Part shown: positions 8,138 through 16,544 of the stretch, one piece after another
Layout: each line of letters begins with the position of its first letter
How positions within the stretch are numbered: position 1 is the first letter of the stretch
Source of the DNA: Symbiodinium natans
Lineage: Eukaryota; Sar; Dinophyceae; Suessiales; Symbiodiniaceae
Direction of reading: 5' to 3'
DNA: 64,000 nt
Assembly (NCBI GenBank): GCA_905221605.1
Contig: CAJNDS010000422.1
Location: forward strand, 1 to 64,000
Position numbers and translations under genes: made by a program
Notes under the pieces: model-generated
The model's input: only the letters and a program-made list of their open reading frames with translations
Told to the model about the DNA's origin: nothing
Database searches by the model: none

Positions 8138-9046
8138 ATGGATCTGGCTGCTCCCTACATCAGGCTTCGAGGCCCGGAACACAGCGTTTGCCTTGAACGC
8201 AATGGCCTATTCAGAATGCAGGATCCGGAACCGCGGTGCAACTTCGAACCATCAATCACTGACAACAAAGCAATGGACGACATCCACGCGCAGACCCAGG
8301 CCGCCTTCTACAATCGAGTACAATGGACGACGCAAGATCACAGACTGGCATCGGAATGGAGCGCCTTGATGGCCGAGCACCCGGATCATTCCTTCCCCAA
8401 TTCAGTTGCCTACTGGCCAAAATGGGACTCCACGGTGGTGTTCCGTGATGACTACTGCACGCTGATGCTTGGCACCCAGCGCACTGCTCTTGACATATCT
8501 GAACTCAAAGCGCACCAGGTTGATATCATCGTGACTCTCAACGCATCATCGCGCTTCAGGGAGAGTTATGACACAGATGCCGACTGGCAGTTCATGTACC
8601 AAATGGAGGGCATCTCCAACTTGCGCTACCACCTCTCGGATGTGCGCATCTCTCGGAACGATCAAGGCTTCCATGATGTGGTGTCAAATCTTGCCAGAAC
8701 CTGGATCAGGATGATCGACGAAATTGAGGGCCAGGAGTGCAGCCGCACCAAACCGATGGTCATCCTGTTCCATTGTCTTGCGGGCATCAATCGCTCGACT
8801 TCTGCCCTCTGTGCCTACCTGATTGTTCGCTACCACCTCACTGCTCAACAAGCGATAGCGATTCTACTCTCGGCTAGGCCAGGTCAACGCTACTGGCAGG
8901 AAAGAGATCAATTCCCTCTCGCGCTACACTGGCTCTCCAGAGAATGCAAGAAGTCTGTTCTGGGGTACCTATGCATGGCCTGTGGAGACGCATTCAGACC
9001 GACACCAGACGATGACCCTCAGGACATGGACGACTTCGACGAGTGA
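8138..9046 (+). CDS. Dual-specificity/tyrosine-type protein phosphatase (302 aa)
   Basis: The signature HCLAGINRSTS (nucleophile Cys213, Arg219) matches the HCx5R(S/T) loop of cysteine-based phosphatases. It follows a hydrophobic strand (VILF) and precedes a helix (ALCAYLIVRYHL), the usual dual-specificity order. An upstream SDVRISRND segment could supply the general-acid Asp. The Cys is read near residue 213 because of a long N-terminal extension. The tail carries CMAC and an acidic end (DDDPQDMDDFDE). The expected reaction is phosphate removal from Ser/Thr/Tyr residues or another phospho-substrate; the substrate is unknown. The start is the ATG at 8138, 42 nt after H11. The stop codon is the TGA within the core of H12. 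A cellular phosphatase captured by a retroelement is the simplest origin. Confidence 0.85.
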   Translation: MDLAAPYIRLRGPEHSVCLERNGLFRMQDPEPRCNFEPSITDNKAMDDIHAQTQAAFYNRVQWTTQDHRLASEWSALMAEHPDHSFPNSVAYWPKWDSTVVFRDDYCTLMLGTQRTALDISELKAHQVDIIVTLNASSRFRESYDTDADWQFMYQMEGISNLRYHLSDVRISRNDQGFHDVVSNLARTWIRMIDEIEGQECSRTKPMVILFHCLAGINRSTSALCAYLIVRYHLTAQQAIAILLSARPGQRYWQERDQFPLALHWLSRECKKSVLGYLCMACGDAFRPTPDDDPQDMDDFDE

Positions 9047-9063
9047 GGTCCCCTCCTGTCGAA
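9035..9063 (+). repeat. Hairpin element H12, overlapping the phosphatase stop codon
   Basis: TTCGAC (9035-9040) pairs perfectly with GTCGAA (9058-9063) around an exact GAGTGAGGTCCCCTCCT. The core's TGA (9044-9046) is the phosphatase stop codon. Confidence 0.88.
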
Positions 9064-9326
9064 CCCCACCTTTTCCTTACGTTCTTTAGAGGCGACTGTA
9101 CTGACAACGCAAATTTGTGCAGAAAACGCGTGATACCCCTGATCATCTACATCATGCATTATTCGCTTGCAACTGCCCTCTCCTGGCTTCTGCTCAGGTT
9201 TCGCCATGCCCCGCCTCACATCGAGGATTTCGCCTCAGCCTCAACCAGCTGAGGTCATCCTGCCAAAGACACATTCAGAGCAGCTCTTTCTTCTCTACCT
9301 CAGAGCTCACAGCTCAAGCCATCGTT
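9064..9326 (+). other. Spacer between H12 and H13
   Basis: No supported gene. CTGAGGTCATCCTGCC near 9250 could be a decayed core. A 32-codon frame from 9153 is too short to claim. Confidence 0.4.
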
Positions 9327-9367
9327 AGTAGCGGCCCTGAACGAGTGAGGTTCCCTCCTGTTCTACT
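9327..9367 (+). repeat. Hairpin element H13
   Basis: GAAC/GTTC closes the core GAGTGAGGTTCCCTCCT (9343-9359). AGTAG (9327-9331) can alternatively pair with CTACT (9363-9367). It lies just upstream of the Pro-rich ORF ATG. Confidence 0.75.
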
Positions 9368-9378
9368 GCTAACTGGCC

Positions 9379-10110
9379 ATGTCAGCGCCGGAGGAAGGCA
9401 ATTCACATCGAGAAACCCGACACAGCGAAGACAAGCCCTCCAAGCGACGACATCCTCGCGGCAAGAGGCATCAGGCGGACTCAGACTCCCGTCTGATCAC
9501 GGAGGCTGACCTGGACTCTGAGGCTTCTTCCCTTCAGGATGATGACGACCTAGTGGAATCCCTGTCAAGGAGCTCCTCAAGACGGACAGCCTCTTCCCGG
9601 AACCAGCCCGCCCAACTGGCCCCAGGAGGCCCGCCTCCGCCCACTCCCATAACAACCAAGGCACTCTCGCCGGCGAACCAGGCTCAAACCGTACCCAAAG
9701 CCACCCAGCAGGCCTACCAGCCGTCGGGCCCCCCTCCCCCGACTCCGGTTCACCAGCCTTTCCAAGCGCAGGACTACTCAGGCCATAGCTCCCCTCCCAT
9801 GACGGAAGGTGCTCCCAGAACCACGGCACGTCCCTCCTCGACAAGTGGCACTTCAACGTCGGGGGCCTCAATGTCTCCCCCAGCCGCAGCTCATCCTCAT
9901 CCCGCGCAAGAAGCTGCAACGCTAGTGGGCACTTGGATCATCACTCCTGGACCGATTGTATCCCTTGCTCCTAACCCCTTCAGCCCGTGGTCCCCCCCAG
10001 CGCGCACCTCGGTACTGTCTGCCACAGGAAGCCCACTTCCTCCGGGCACAGTCCAGACCTGGATAATTACCGAAGGCCCACTTGTCCCAAGACGAGATCC
10101 GCAGGAGTGA
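9379..10110 (+). CDS. Pro/Ser/Thr-rich disordered protein (243 aa)
   Basis: The ATG at 9379 lies just after H13 and the ORF ends at a TGA at 10108-10110. Composition is dominated by Pro, Ser, Thr and charged residues, with an acidic stretch (DSEASSLQDDDDLVES) and basic N-terminal residues. Two internal repeat pairs are visible: GPPPPTP twice, and TWIITPGP / TWIITEGP near the C-terminus. No enzyme motif is seen. A scaffold or RNA-binding role is possible but not shown. Its position between two hairpin-bounded spacers supports a true cistron. The bases around its stop (GAGTGAGG) match the first 8 nt of the hairpin core and may be a remnant. Confidence 0.65.
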   Translation: MSAPEEGNSHRETRHSEDKPSKRRHPRGKRHQADSDSRLITEADLDSEASSLQDDDDLVESLSRSSSRRTASSRNQPAQLAPGGPPPPTPITTKALSPANQAQTVPKATQQAYQPSGPPPPTPVHQPFQAQDYSGHSSPPMTEGAPRTTARPSSTSGTSTSGASMSPPAAAHPHPAQEAATLVGTWIITPGPIVSLAPNPFSPWSPPARTSVLSATGSPLPPGTVQTWIITEGPLVPRRDPQE

Positions 10111-10133
10111 GGCATGCACAGAGCTCAATTTTG

Positions 10134-10173
10134 GCACTCCCTGCGAGTGAGGTCACCTCCTGCTAGGGAGTGC
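10134..10173 (+). repeat. Hairpin element H14, 11-bp stem
   Basis: GCACTCCCTGC (10134-10144) pairs with GCTAGGGAGTGC (10162-10173) as 11 bp with one bulged T, around GAGTGAGGTCACCTCCT. It starts 23 nt after the Pro-rich ORF. Confidence 0.9.
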
Positions 10174-10448
10174 ATGTGTCACTGCTTACACCTTTTCAAC
10201 CCAGCAGTATCTCAGAGACGAAATCCAGCCGCGCATCACACTGCTACCGCTGCCTAGACTTAGTCCTCGACGTGCCACACCGAAGCCATGCTCTATGCAC
10301 CGACAAGCCAAGGTGGGACGCTCTACCACAGACAAAGCCGGCTCCTCACTCTTAGTCTTCCTCTGCAGCACAAACTGCCGTAGCACAATCCAGCTGATTC
10401 GAGTTGCCAAGAACTGATAGCTTTCACCAACCCTCTCTCCAGGCTCAA
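10174..10448 (+). other. Spacer between H14 and H15
   Basis: No supported gene. Confidence 0.4.
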
Positions 10449-10480
10449 AGGCAGAAAAGCGAGGTCACCTCCTGCTGCCT
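10449..10480 (+). repeat. Hairpin element H15
   Basis: AGGCAG (10449-10454) pairs perfectly with CTGCCT (10475-10480) around AAAAGCGAGGTCACCTCCTG. It ends 25 nt before the ATG at 10506. Confidence 0.82.
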
Positions 10481-10505
10481 AGCCCCCCCTCTCAAACCCT
10501 GCGTC

Positions 10506-11738
10506 ATGTTGCATACATGCCCGTTGCTCCCGCTACGACCAGACTCATCGACGATGCCAATGAAGTCCAAGCTCGCCGCGCTGAACCTCTTCTGCAAGGC
10601 AATGCTGTACACAGGCAAGAGAACCAGTGATCCGGATGCAAACCTCTACCTCTCGGATGAGGCCAAGGGTCTTGCTCGACGTGAGAACTGTATGCTGGCT
10701 CCAACCCTGAGACTGGCAGCACGCAGCTACAACTGGATTCGACTTCTCTCCCAATCAGCTCAGCCTAATCTTCCCTTGCTGGCCGAAGCTGAGATGGCAT
10801 CCCTATTATCACCCACAGAGCCTCCCCCTCATATCAAGCACTACGAGGCGGAACGGAGCTCACTTACCTTGCAGATGATACTCGAAACGGTGCATATCTA
10901 CACTGAAGAGGAGACCATGGAGCCGGACGACTTCAAGCTAGCCGCCCTTATCATTTCCCAGACTCTGTACAATCTGGGAATGGGCGGGCAAACCGTCAGG
11001 GACATTGTCAATGGCGCTGCCCAGCATCTGCGCTGGATCCTACCCAGTGACTCCACACGAGTTCTGAACGGAATACACCTTTGTCTCTTCCCTTCGGATA
11101 TCTCGCCGTGGCCGCGAGAGGCAGACACCAATCCACATACTCAAAGTGACGAACATGCATTGGGCATCCTCGACGCAGACATTCACATGCTACAGCGAGC
11201 GTCCAAGATTTACCGGACCATGGCCATGGTCGACTTCATGGTCGCCCGAGCACGAGGAGCACGAGTGCCAGACGAAGTCTGCCCCAGCGAACCCTGGGAC
11301 GTCCTGCGACAGGATCAAGCCATGGCACTCCTTTCATATGCGGAGCACTTGACGGAACTCCATGATCTCCTGACCACTGATGCGTACCAAAAGATGCGTA
11401 CAGACCTCCGCCTGGGCAGAACCTGGCTATCGCGACCCATCACAGCATCCGAACTGGCCTCGCTTGAAGCAATATGGCACAATACCACGATACCAGAGAG
11501 TTTTGCCAAGCTACACCTCACTCTCCAGCTCAAAGGGCAAATTGCTGCACACCTTCCGGAAGACTCCAGAGCACAGGACAGACTACTTACCATACTCTCT
11601 CCCCTGGAGAATGACGTCCTGGACCAGGCCTTCCCCTGGATTCTGGCCGTTAAGATGCTCACGCCTGAGCGCAGGATGATATTCCGATATGCTCTTCTTA
11701 CGGCAGCGGGCCCCTCGGCAACAGCGCCGGTTACGTAG
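10506..11738 (+). CDS. Paralogous family protein A (410 aa)
   Basis: An upstream in-frame TTG extends the frame to 10404, but the ATG at 10506 lies just after H15 and is preferred. The protein is all-helical in appearance and not recognised. It is the most divergent of four neighbouring paralogues. Shared landmarks are DADIHMLQRASKIYR (compare DLQALRRASTIYR in B), a segment ending in RTWLSRPI (compare RKWLLRDI) and the C-terminal ILSPLENDVLDQAF then KMLTPERR (compare INPLHDDVYEEY, KMLTPPNR). Function is unknown. The hairpin after its stop starts almost at once. Confidence 0.75.
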   Translation: MLHTCPLLPLRPDSSTMPMKSKLAALNLFCKAMLYTGKRTSDPDANLYLSDEAKGLARRENCMLAPTLRLAARSYNWIRLLSQSAQPNLPLLAEAEMASLLSPTEPPPHIKHYEAERSSLTLQMILETVHIYTEEETMEPDDFKLAALIISQTLYNLGMGGQTVRDIVNGAAQHLRWILPSDSTRVLNGIHLCLFPSDISPWPREADTNPHTQSDEHALGILDADIHMLQRASKIYRTMAMVDFMVARARGARVPDEVCPSEPWDVLRQDQAMALLSYAEHLTELHDLLTTDAYQKMRTDLRLGRTWLSRPITASELASLEAIWHNTTIPESFAKLHLTLQLKGQIAAHLPEDSRAQDRLLTILSPLENDVLDQAFPWILAVKMLTPERRMIFRYALLTAAGPSATAPVT

Positions 11739-11768
11739 ACCGAGTGAGGTCCCCTCCTGGTCAGCTAC
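11735..11768 (+). repeat. Hairpin element H16
   Basis: GTAGACC (11735-11741) pairs with GGT...CTAC (11759-11768) with a 3-nt bulge around an exact GAGTGAGGTCCCCTCCT. The left arm includes the TAG stop of protein A. Confidence 0.8.
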
Positions 11769-12110
11769 TTAACAAACCTAGTCAACTTCTTTCTCACAAG
11801 AAGATCGATGACGCCTGCTGCTAACAGACAAAGGAGAATTATTCCCGCTACTCTGCGCCTCTCCCAAACACAAATCTAGACACCCCTCTCCCTCTCCGAG
11901 CAGAGCCTCAGGTCCTTAACCAGAAAGAGGGAAACACGCACCAGCGCCAGCGCCTCAGCTCTGCCCACCTTCAGCTTGAACTCTGCTGCGCAACCCTACC
12001 CCTGCAGCTTAGCCCGAGAGAGGCCTTCCTTGAATTTCACCTCCTGGTTCCTTACCTTCGGCCTAAAAGCACCAAGGCAGCTGTGTTTGCTCCGGCTAAC
12101 ATCAGAGCCT
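11769..12110 (+). other. Spacer between H16 and H17
   Basis: No supported gene in about 340 nt. Pyrimidine-rich stretches only. Confidence 0.4.
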
Positions 12111-12140
12111 TCATACGAGTGAGGTCTCCTCCTGTATGAG
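12110..12140 (+). repeat. Hairpin element H17, overlapping the start codon of protein B
   Basis: TCATAC (12111-12116) pairs perfectly with GTATGA (12134-12139) around GAGTGAGGTCTCCTCCT. A T.G pair extends it outward. The right arm contains the ATG at 12136. Confidence 0.87.
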
Positions 12141-13428
12141 CCTGACCATGGAGGCCCTCCCTCCGGTACTGAGTAGGGATAAAACCATGGAGGTGCTTCT
12201 GGAATCCCTTTTCCTCCCGCTTCCGGTCTACCCTGCATCCTCCCTGGGAGACCACGAGGCCAGCACTATACAAATGGCATCTACACGCATCCCGGCAGAA
12301 GACGCCCTCCGGCACTCGGACCGTCAGATACGCATAGCTTCCCGCACCTGCAGCTTCATGAAACTGCTCACGGAGAAGATCAACTGGAGACTGGGCGACC
12401 TTCGACTCTACCTCCCCAAGACTGCCACTCGACAGCTAGCAGCCAAACGTAAGCACGAGGAAATGATGCTCCACGAGCCTCAGGAGAACACTCTGACCTA
12501 CATTCGGCGGCGTCAGCTCATCTTCATATCTCAGGCGATCAGAGACTACACAAATGATGGCCCAGGCCAAAACTCTTTTCAGATCGAAGATGCGGAGAAT
12601 ACCGCACTTCGAATTTGGACGTACCTAACCCGCCACTTTGCCAAAGGAGAGATCAACTTTATGATAGACACCGCCTTGTCGCATCTCCACCTCCTGATGA
12701 AGTCGGCGACACCATGTCTGATGTCAAGCATGGAGCAGTCGCAGCCGTCCATGGCTCCGGGACAAGGTCAGAGTTATTTTCCCCCACATCTAGGCCTACC
12801 CGAAGACAAACACTTGGATCTCCAATACTTCGACCTTCAGGCACTCAGGCGCGCGTCGACGATATACCGAGTACAGCAGCTTCTCAAGATATCTCACTCA
12901 ACCCAGGGCGGTGAGTCGCCCATCACCAATGGCTGGCGCTTCCAGCAACAAGCGCAACACCTCGACTCATTGCCCTATGACAAGCATCTCCAGGCCTTGC
13001 TGCCACACCTCCCGGACTACCAGGACCAACTCCGAGAGAACCTGGTGATGTACAGGAAATGGCTCCTACGAGACATCACTGAAGAGGAGACGGCCTGGGC
13101 CCGTGACACACTTTTAGAGTCGGCAGTCTCGAGAGGAGAACTCCGCGAACTTTTCGAGCATGCTCTCCTCAAGCAGGTAAACCATACACTTCAGGCCAGT
13201 GCTGAGTCTCCTCACCGCGTTGATTCTACTCCGAACTTCCAAAATAGCATGGCTCTTCGCTTCTACCAAATCATCAATCCTTTACATGACGACGTCTACG
13301 AGGAGTACAAGCCGTTTGCGATCGTCTATAAGATGCTCACTCCCCCGAACCGCCAACGGGCTCGATCACTTCATCGTACTTTGTCGCACGAGAGGCACCA
13401 GTCCTTCCTTCGTCTTTTTGAACCCTAG
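12136..13428 (+). CDS. Paralogous family protein B (430 aa)
   Basis: The ATG at 12136 lies inside the right arm of H17. A second ATG at 12148 aligns better with the start of protein D. B and D are both 430 residues when counted from their first ATGs and align nearly end to end. Shared blocks include MEVLLESLFLPLPVYP, QIRIASRTCSF, AAKRKHEEMML, FISQAIRDYTNDGPGQNSFQ and LDLQYFDLQALRRAST. No catalytic signature or membrane segment is seen; the fold looks helical. Four paralogues in a row suggest repeated duplication within the element, perhaps for a structural subunit, which is inference. Confidence 0.8.
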   Translation: MSLTMEALPPVLSRDKTMEVLLESLFLPLPVYPASSLGDHEASTIQMASTRIPAEDALRHSDRQIRIASRTCSFMKLLTEKINWRLGDLRLYLPKTATRQLAAKRKHEEMMLHEPQENTLTYIRRRQLIFISQAIRDYTNDGPGQNSFQIEDAENTALRIWTYLTRHFAKGEINFMIDTALSHLHLLMKSATPCLMSSMEQSQPSMAPGQGQSYFPPHLGLPEDKHLDLQYFDLQALRRASTIYRVQQLLKISHSTQGGESPITNGWRFQQQAQHLDSLPYDKHLQALLPHLPDYQDQLRENLVMYRKWLLRDITEEETAWARDTLLESAVSRGELRELFEHALLKQVNHTLQASAESPHRVDSTPNFQNSMALRFYQIINPLHDDVYEEYKPFAIVYKMLTPPNRQRARSLHRTLSHERHQSFLRLFEP

Positions 13429-13438
13429 CCTGCTAGCA

Positions 13439-13469
13439 ACTTTGCTTGTGAGGTCACCTCCTGCAAAGT
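13439..13469 (+). repeat. Hairpin element H18, 7-bp stem
   Basis: ACTTTGC (13439-13445) pairs perfectly with GCAAAGT (13463-13469) around TTGTGAGGTCACCTCCT. It starts 10 nt after the stop of protein B. Confidence 0.88.
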
Positions 13470-13751
13470 AGAGCACCAGGTTAGCAACGTCTCTGTCTAA
13501 CTAGGACACCAGCAGCCTTTAGCAAGCCAAGATAAAGCAGCGGAAAAGTCTCCATCTCCAACTGCAGCACAGTCCCTTCTCACTAAGATCACAGCGGCAT
13601 TCTCCGGCAATGAGGTCTTTCTGCGGATAGTTGGAGCCTGCTGCAGAGCCAATGCCTCAGCCTTGGCTGATTCACCTAGTAACACATTCAAGTCTGCAGC
13701 TTTCTGCTTTCATTGAAGCTTGCCACAGCCGGGCTCAGCCTCTCCACACAG
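13470..13751 (+). other. Spacer between H18 and H19
   Basis: No supported gene. Confidence 0.4.
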
Positions 13752-13778
13752 GCTGGCCACGTGAGGTCTCCTTCCAGC
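13752..13778 (+). repeat. Hairpin element H19
   Basis: GCTGG (13752-13756) pairs with CCAGC (13774-13778) around CCACGTGAGGTCTCCTT. The stem is shifted by a few bases relative to the other copies. It ends 13 nt before the ATG of protein C. Confidence 0.7.
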
Positions 13779-13791
13779 TAGCAAACAAGCC

Positions 13792-15030
13792 ATGCCTTCA
13801 CCGTCTCGCGAGATTCTGCTCGAGATTCTCCTGAAGTCGCTCCACGTCCCACTGACCATCTACCTACCCGACGGCATCAGTGAGCACATGGCCACATCAG
13901 CCTCAGCAACAACTCATCTTGCCCCGAGGAGGCTCCTCTTCACTACAGAAGACCTTGAACGCACGGCAGAACGAAGCATGCGAGTAGCATCACGTCTCTG
14001 CAGCTTCATATGTCACTTGGATCGGTACCTGGCTTGGCGCGAGGGCAGACACACAGCCCTGCCCCTAGAGGCTAGCCCACGTATCTTGGCAGGTAAGCGC
14101 AAGCACATTGACGACGAGCAGCCTTCGACGCACCTACCCTGGAGTATGGGGCCCCTCCAGCGCCAGCAAATCATGTACCTCACCCTCATGATCCACAACT
14201 ACACAAAAGACGGCGAAGGCTCGTCGTCCTTGAGCACGTCTGAAGCTGATCAGGCTGGTGCTTTAACCTGGCATTATCTTACCGGGAAGCTCTCGCAATC
14301 AGAGCTGAATGCCATTCTGCTCCGCACTTTGGAGCAAGCCAAGGTCATTCTGAGGTCTGAATTCACTCCAGCACATCAACGGAACCTACTCCAGCTGCAT
14401 CCCCAAACGACGGCGGAGACCTGGCAAGGCCAAGCATATTTCCCCCTAGGCCTCCGGCTTCAAGACCCACATCAGCTTGATCTTGAAGAATATGATTTCA
14501 GAACGCTCAAAAGAGCATCACTTCAGCTTCGCCTACTACAACAACTGCGGACTATTACGGCCTCCACACCTACATCGGCCAGCGACCAGATCCGAGATGG
14601 CTGGGATTTCCTTGAACAAGACCGTGATCTCTCAAAGCTTGACTACGAGGACTACCACACCAAATTGGTTTCAATGATCCCGCACTATCAGGAGACACTC
14701 CGAGAGATCCTGACACTGTATCGCCTATGGCTGTCCACCCCTCTGTCCGATGAGGACTTCCATTGGGTGCGCAACCTGGTAGCGAATCAGCTACTACCTA
14801 GAGATACTCTGCATCGCTACTTCGCTGACAGTCTCTGGCAACAAATACGACACAGATATGGAGGAGACCAAGGAGATTACGAGCAGGCCCAAGGAGTCAT
14901 CACAATTCTTTCCCCGCTCCACGACCAGGTCTATGATGACTATAAGAACTTTGCTGTGGCGCTGACACTGCTCCTCGTTCGACATCGTCAACGTCTGAAA
15001 CAGACGCTAGACGACAAAATTCGGGGCTAG
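13792..15030 (+). CDS. Paralogous family protein C (412 aa)
   Basis: The ATG at 13792 follows H19 by 13 nt. It is related to B and D but clearly diverged. It shares LLEILLKSLHVPLTIYLP at the N-terminus (compare LLESLFLPLPVYP), RVASRLCSF, AGKRKHIDD, MIHNYTKDGEGSSS, LDLEEYDFRTLKRASLQ and the C-terminal ILSPLHDQVYDDYKNFA. No known domain is recognised. It is complete, with no frameshift, which argues that the copies are kept under selection or are recent. Confidence 0.78.
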   Translation: MPSPSREILLEILLKSLHVPLTIYLPDGISEHMATSASATTHLAPRRLLFTTEDLERTAERSMRVASRLCSFICHLDRYLAWREGRHTALPLEASPRILAGKRKHIDDEQPSTHLPWSMGPLQRQQIMYLTLMIHNYTKDGEGSSSLSTSEADQAGALTWHYLTGKLSQSELNAILLRTLEQAKVILRSEFTPAHQRNLLQLHPQTTAETWQGQAYFPLGLRLQDPHQLDLEEYDFRTLKRASLQLRLLQQLRTITASTPTSASDQIRDGWDFLEQDRDLSKLDYEDYHTKLVSMIPHYQETLREILTLYRLWLSTPLSDEDFHWVRNLVANQLLPRDTLHRYFADSLWQQIRHRYGGDQGDYEQAQGVITILSPLHDQVYDDYKNFAVALTLLLVRHRQRLKQTLDDKIRG

Positions 15031-15057
15031 GGACCATCCGAGCACCACAGACTTCCA

Positions 15058-15080
15058 AACGAGTGAGGTCCCCTCCTGTT
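15058..15080 (+). repeat. Hairpin element H20 (stem almost absent)
   Basis: An exact core GAGTGAGGTCCCCTCCT at 15061-15077 has only AAC/GTT to close it. It starts 28 nt after the stop of protein C. Confidence 0.65.
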
Positions 15081-15179
15081 CGCTGCACTATCTTCCCAAA
15101 TTGCGGGGAAAAAGCCTGTAGCTCCAATCTTTCCACGTCAAGCCTCACAAGCACAGCTCTTCTCGCAAAGTTTTCCCTC

Positions 15180-15215
15180 AGGTTCGCACGAGTGAGGTCC
15201 CCTCCTGGCGAACTT
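15180..15215 (+). repeat. Hairpin element H21
   Basis: GTTCGC (15182-15187) pairs perfectly with GCGAAC (15208-15213). A G.T and an A-T pair extend it to 8. The core is ACGAGTGAGGTCCCCTCCTG. It ends about 12 nt before the ATG of protein D. Confidence 0.86.
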
Positions 15216-15227
15216 CCACCTAGGCCC

Positions 15228-16520
15228 ATGGCAGACCTTCACCCCGTTCTCAGCCGTGAACAGGCAATGGAGGTACTTCTTGAGTCTCTATTCCTACCGC
15301 TGCCGGTTTACCCTACAACTCCATCTGGTGCCGCCGCAGCAAGCAATCTGGACCTGGCATCCTCACGCACCCCTGCGGGAGAAGCGATCCCACACTTGAA
15401 CCGCCAGATACGGATAGCCTCGCGCACCTGCAGTTTCTTGAAGCTGCTCGCGGAGAAAGTTCACCGGCACATGGGAGACTTGCGGCTCTACCTTCCCAAA
15501 ACCGCACCTCGAAACTTGGCCGCAAAACGGAAGCATGAAGAGATGATGCTGACAGAGCCTCGCTCTCCTACTCTGACGTACCATCAGAAGCGCCAGCTCC
15601 TCTTCATCTCTCAGGCGATTCGAGACTACACCAACGATGGCCCTGGCCAGAACTCCTTCCAGCTCGAAGATGCGGAACCTACCACCCAGCGCATCTGGAC
15701 GTACCTGACGCGCCACTTCGGCCAAGGTGAGGTGCACTTTATGATTGCTAACGCCCTGTCGCATCTGCACCTTCTCATGCGATCGTCAACTCCATGCCTA
15801 CTCTCAGGCATTGAGCAGTCACAGCCATCGTATGCTCCAGGACAGGGCTCGGACTACTTCCCTGTCAATCTTCGTCTGCACGATGACAAGCAACTGGACC
15901 TTCAATACTTCGACCTGCAGGCGCTAAGGCGAGCCTCCACAGTATACCGGGTGCAGCAGCTGCTCAAGGTCTCTTCTTCCGCCGAAGGGGCATCGCCAGT
16001 TAAGAATGGATGGCGCTTTCAACATCAGGACCATCACCTCAATGGTTTGTCCTACGACCAACATCTCCTGGCTCTGCTGCCTCATCTTACTCACTACCAG
16101 GACCAAATTCGCGAAGATTTGGTCACCTACAGGCAGTGGCTGCTTCGAGAAATCAACGCAGAGGAAGTTTCTTGGATTCAATCCTTGATCGCGGACACGG
16201 TTATCTCGCGAGGTGAACTACTGGAGCTCTTCGAGGATGCCCTGCTAAAGCAAGTCAACTCTGCATTTCAAGCTAATGCTGGTATTCCTAACCCTGAGGA
16301 TCATTCTCAAGACTTCCAGAACAGCATGGCCCTCTGCTTCTATCAAATCATCAATCCGCTCTATGATGACATCTACGAAGAGCACAAGCCCTATGCAATA
16401 GTGTTCAAGATGCTCACCTCCTCTCATCGTGGACGGCTTCGGTCCCTCCTTCGAGCTCGAGAAGCTGTCATTCTGGCGTCCCCACATCGGACAACCAGCC
16501 TGGTTCCAGTATGCGAGTGA
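15228..16520 (+). CDS. Paralogous family protein D (430 aa)
   Basis: The ATG at 15228 (MADLHPVLSREQ) is chosen because it aligns with the start of protein B. The frame is open back to 15063 through both H20 and H21, each read as VRSPP, so a longer product cannot be excluded. It is the closest paralogue of B over the whole length, with the same number of residues and the same ordered blocks. The stop codon TGA (16518-16520) is the one in the core of H22, as for the phosphatase and H12. Function is unknown. Confidence 0.8.
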   Translation: MADLHPVLSREQAMEVLLESLFLPLPVYPTTPSGAAAASNLDLASSRTPAGEAIPHLNRQIRIASRTCSFLKLLAEKVHRHMGDLRLYLPKTAPRNLAAKRKHEEMMLTEPRSPTLTYHQKRQLLFISQAIRDYTNDGPGQNSFQLEDAEPTTQRIWTYLTRHFGQGEVHFMIANALSHLHLLMRSSTPCLLSGIEQSQPSYAPGQGSDYFPVNLRLHDDKQLDLQYFDLQALRRASTVYRVQQLLKVSSSAEGASPVKNGWRFQHQDHHLNGLSYDQHLLALLPHLTHYQDQIREDLVTYRQWLLREINAEEVSWIQSLIADTVISRGELLELFEDALLKQVNSAFQANAGIPNPEDHSQDFQNSMALCFYQIINPLYDDIYEEHKPYAIVFKMLTSSHRGRLRSLLRAREAVILASPHRTTSLVPVCE

Positions 16521-16544
16521 GGTCGCCTCCAGCAAACTGAACCA
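16501..16544 (+). repeat. Hairpin element H22, 12-bp stem, overlapping the stop of protein D
   Basis: The left arm 16501-16514 pairs with the right arm 16532-16544 as 12 pairs with one mismatch and one bulge around GAGTGAGGTCGCCTCCA. The core TGA ends protein D. Confidence 0.9.

Noticed and set aside
13610..13640. Extra hairpin core (AATGAGGTCTTTCTGCGG)
   Set aside because: The second half of the core is missing and no arms pair.
261..16544. Hairpins as MITE insertions
   Set aside because: All copies share one orientation, have no target duplications, and their arms are not a shared TIR.
261..16544. Hairpins as bacterial-type terminators
   Set aside because: No T-runs follow, and several lie inside ORFs.
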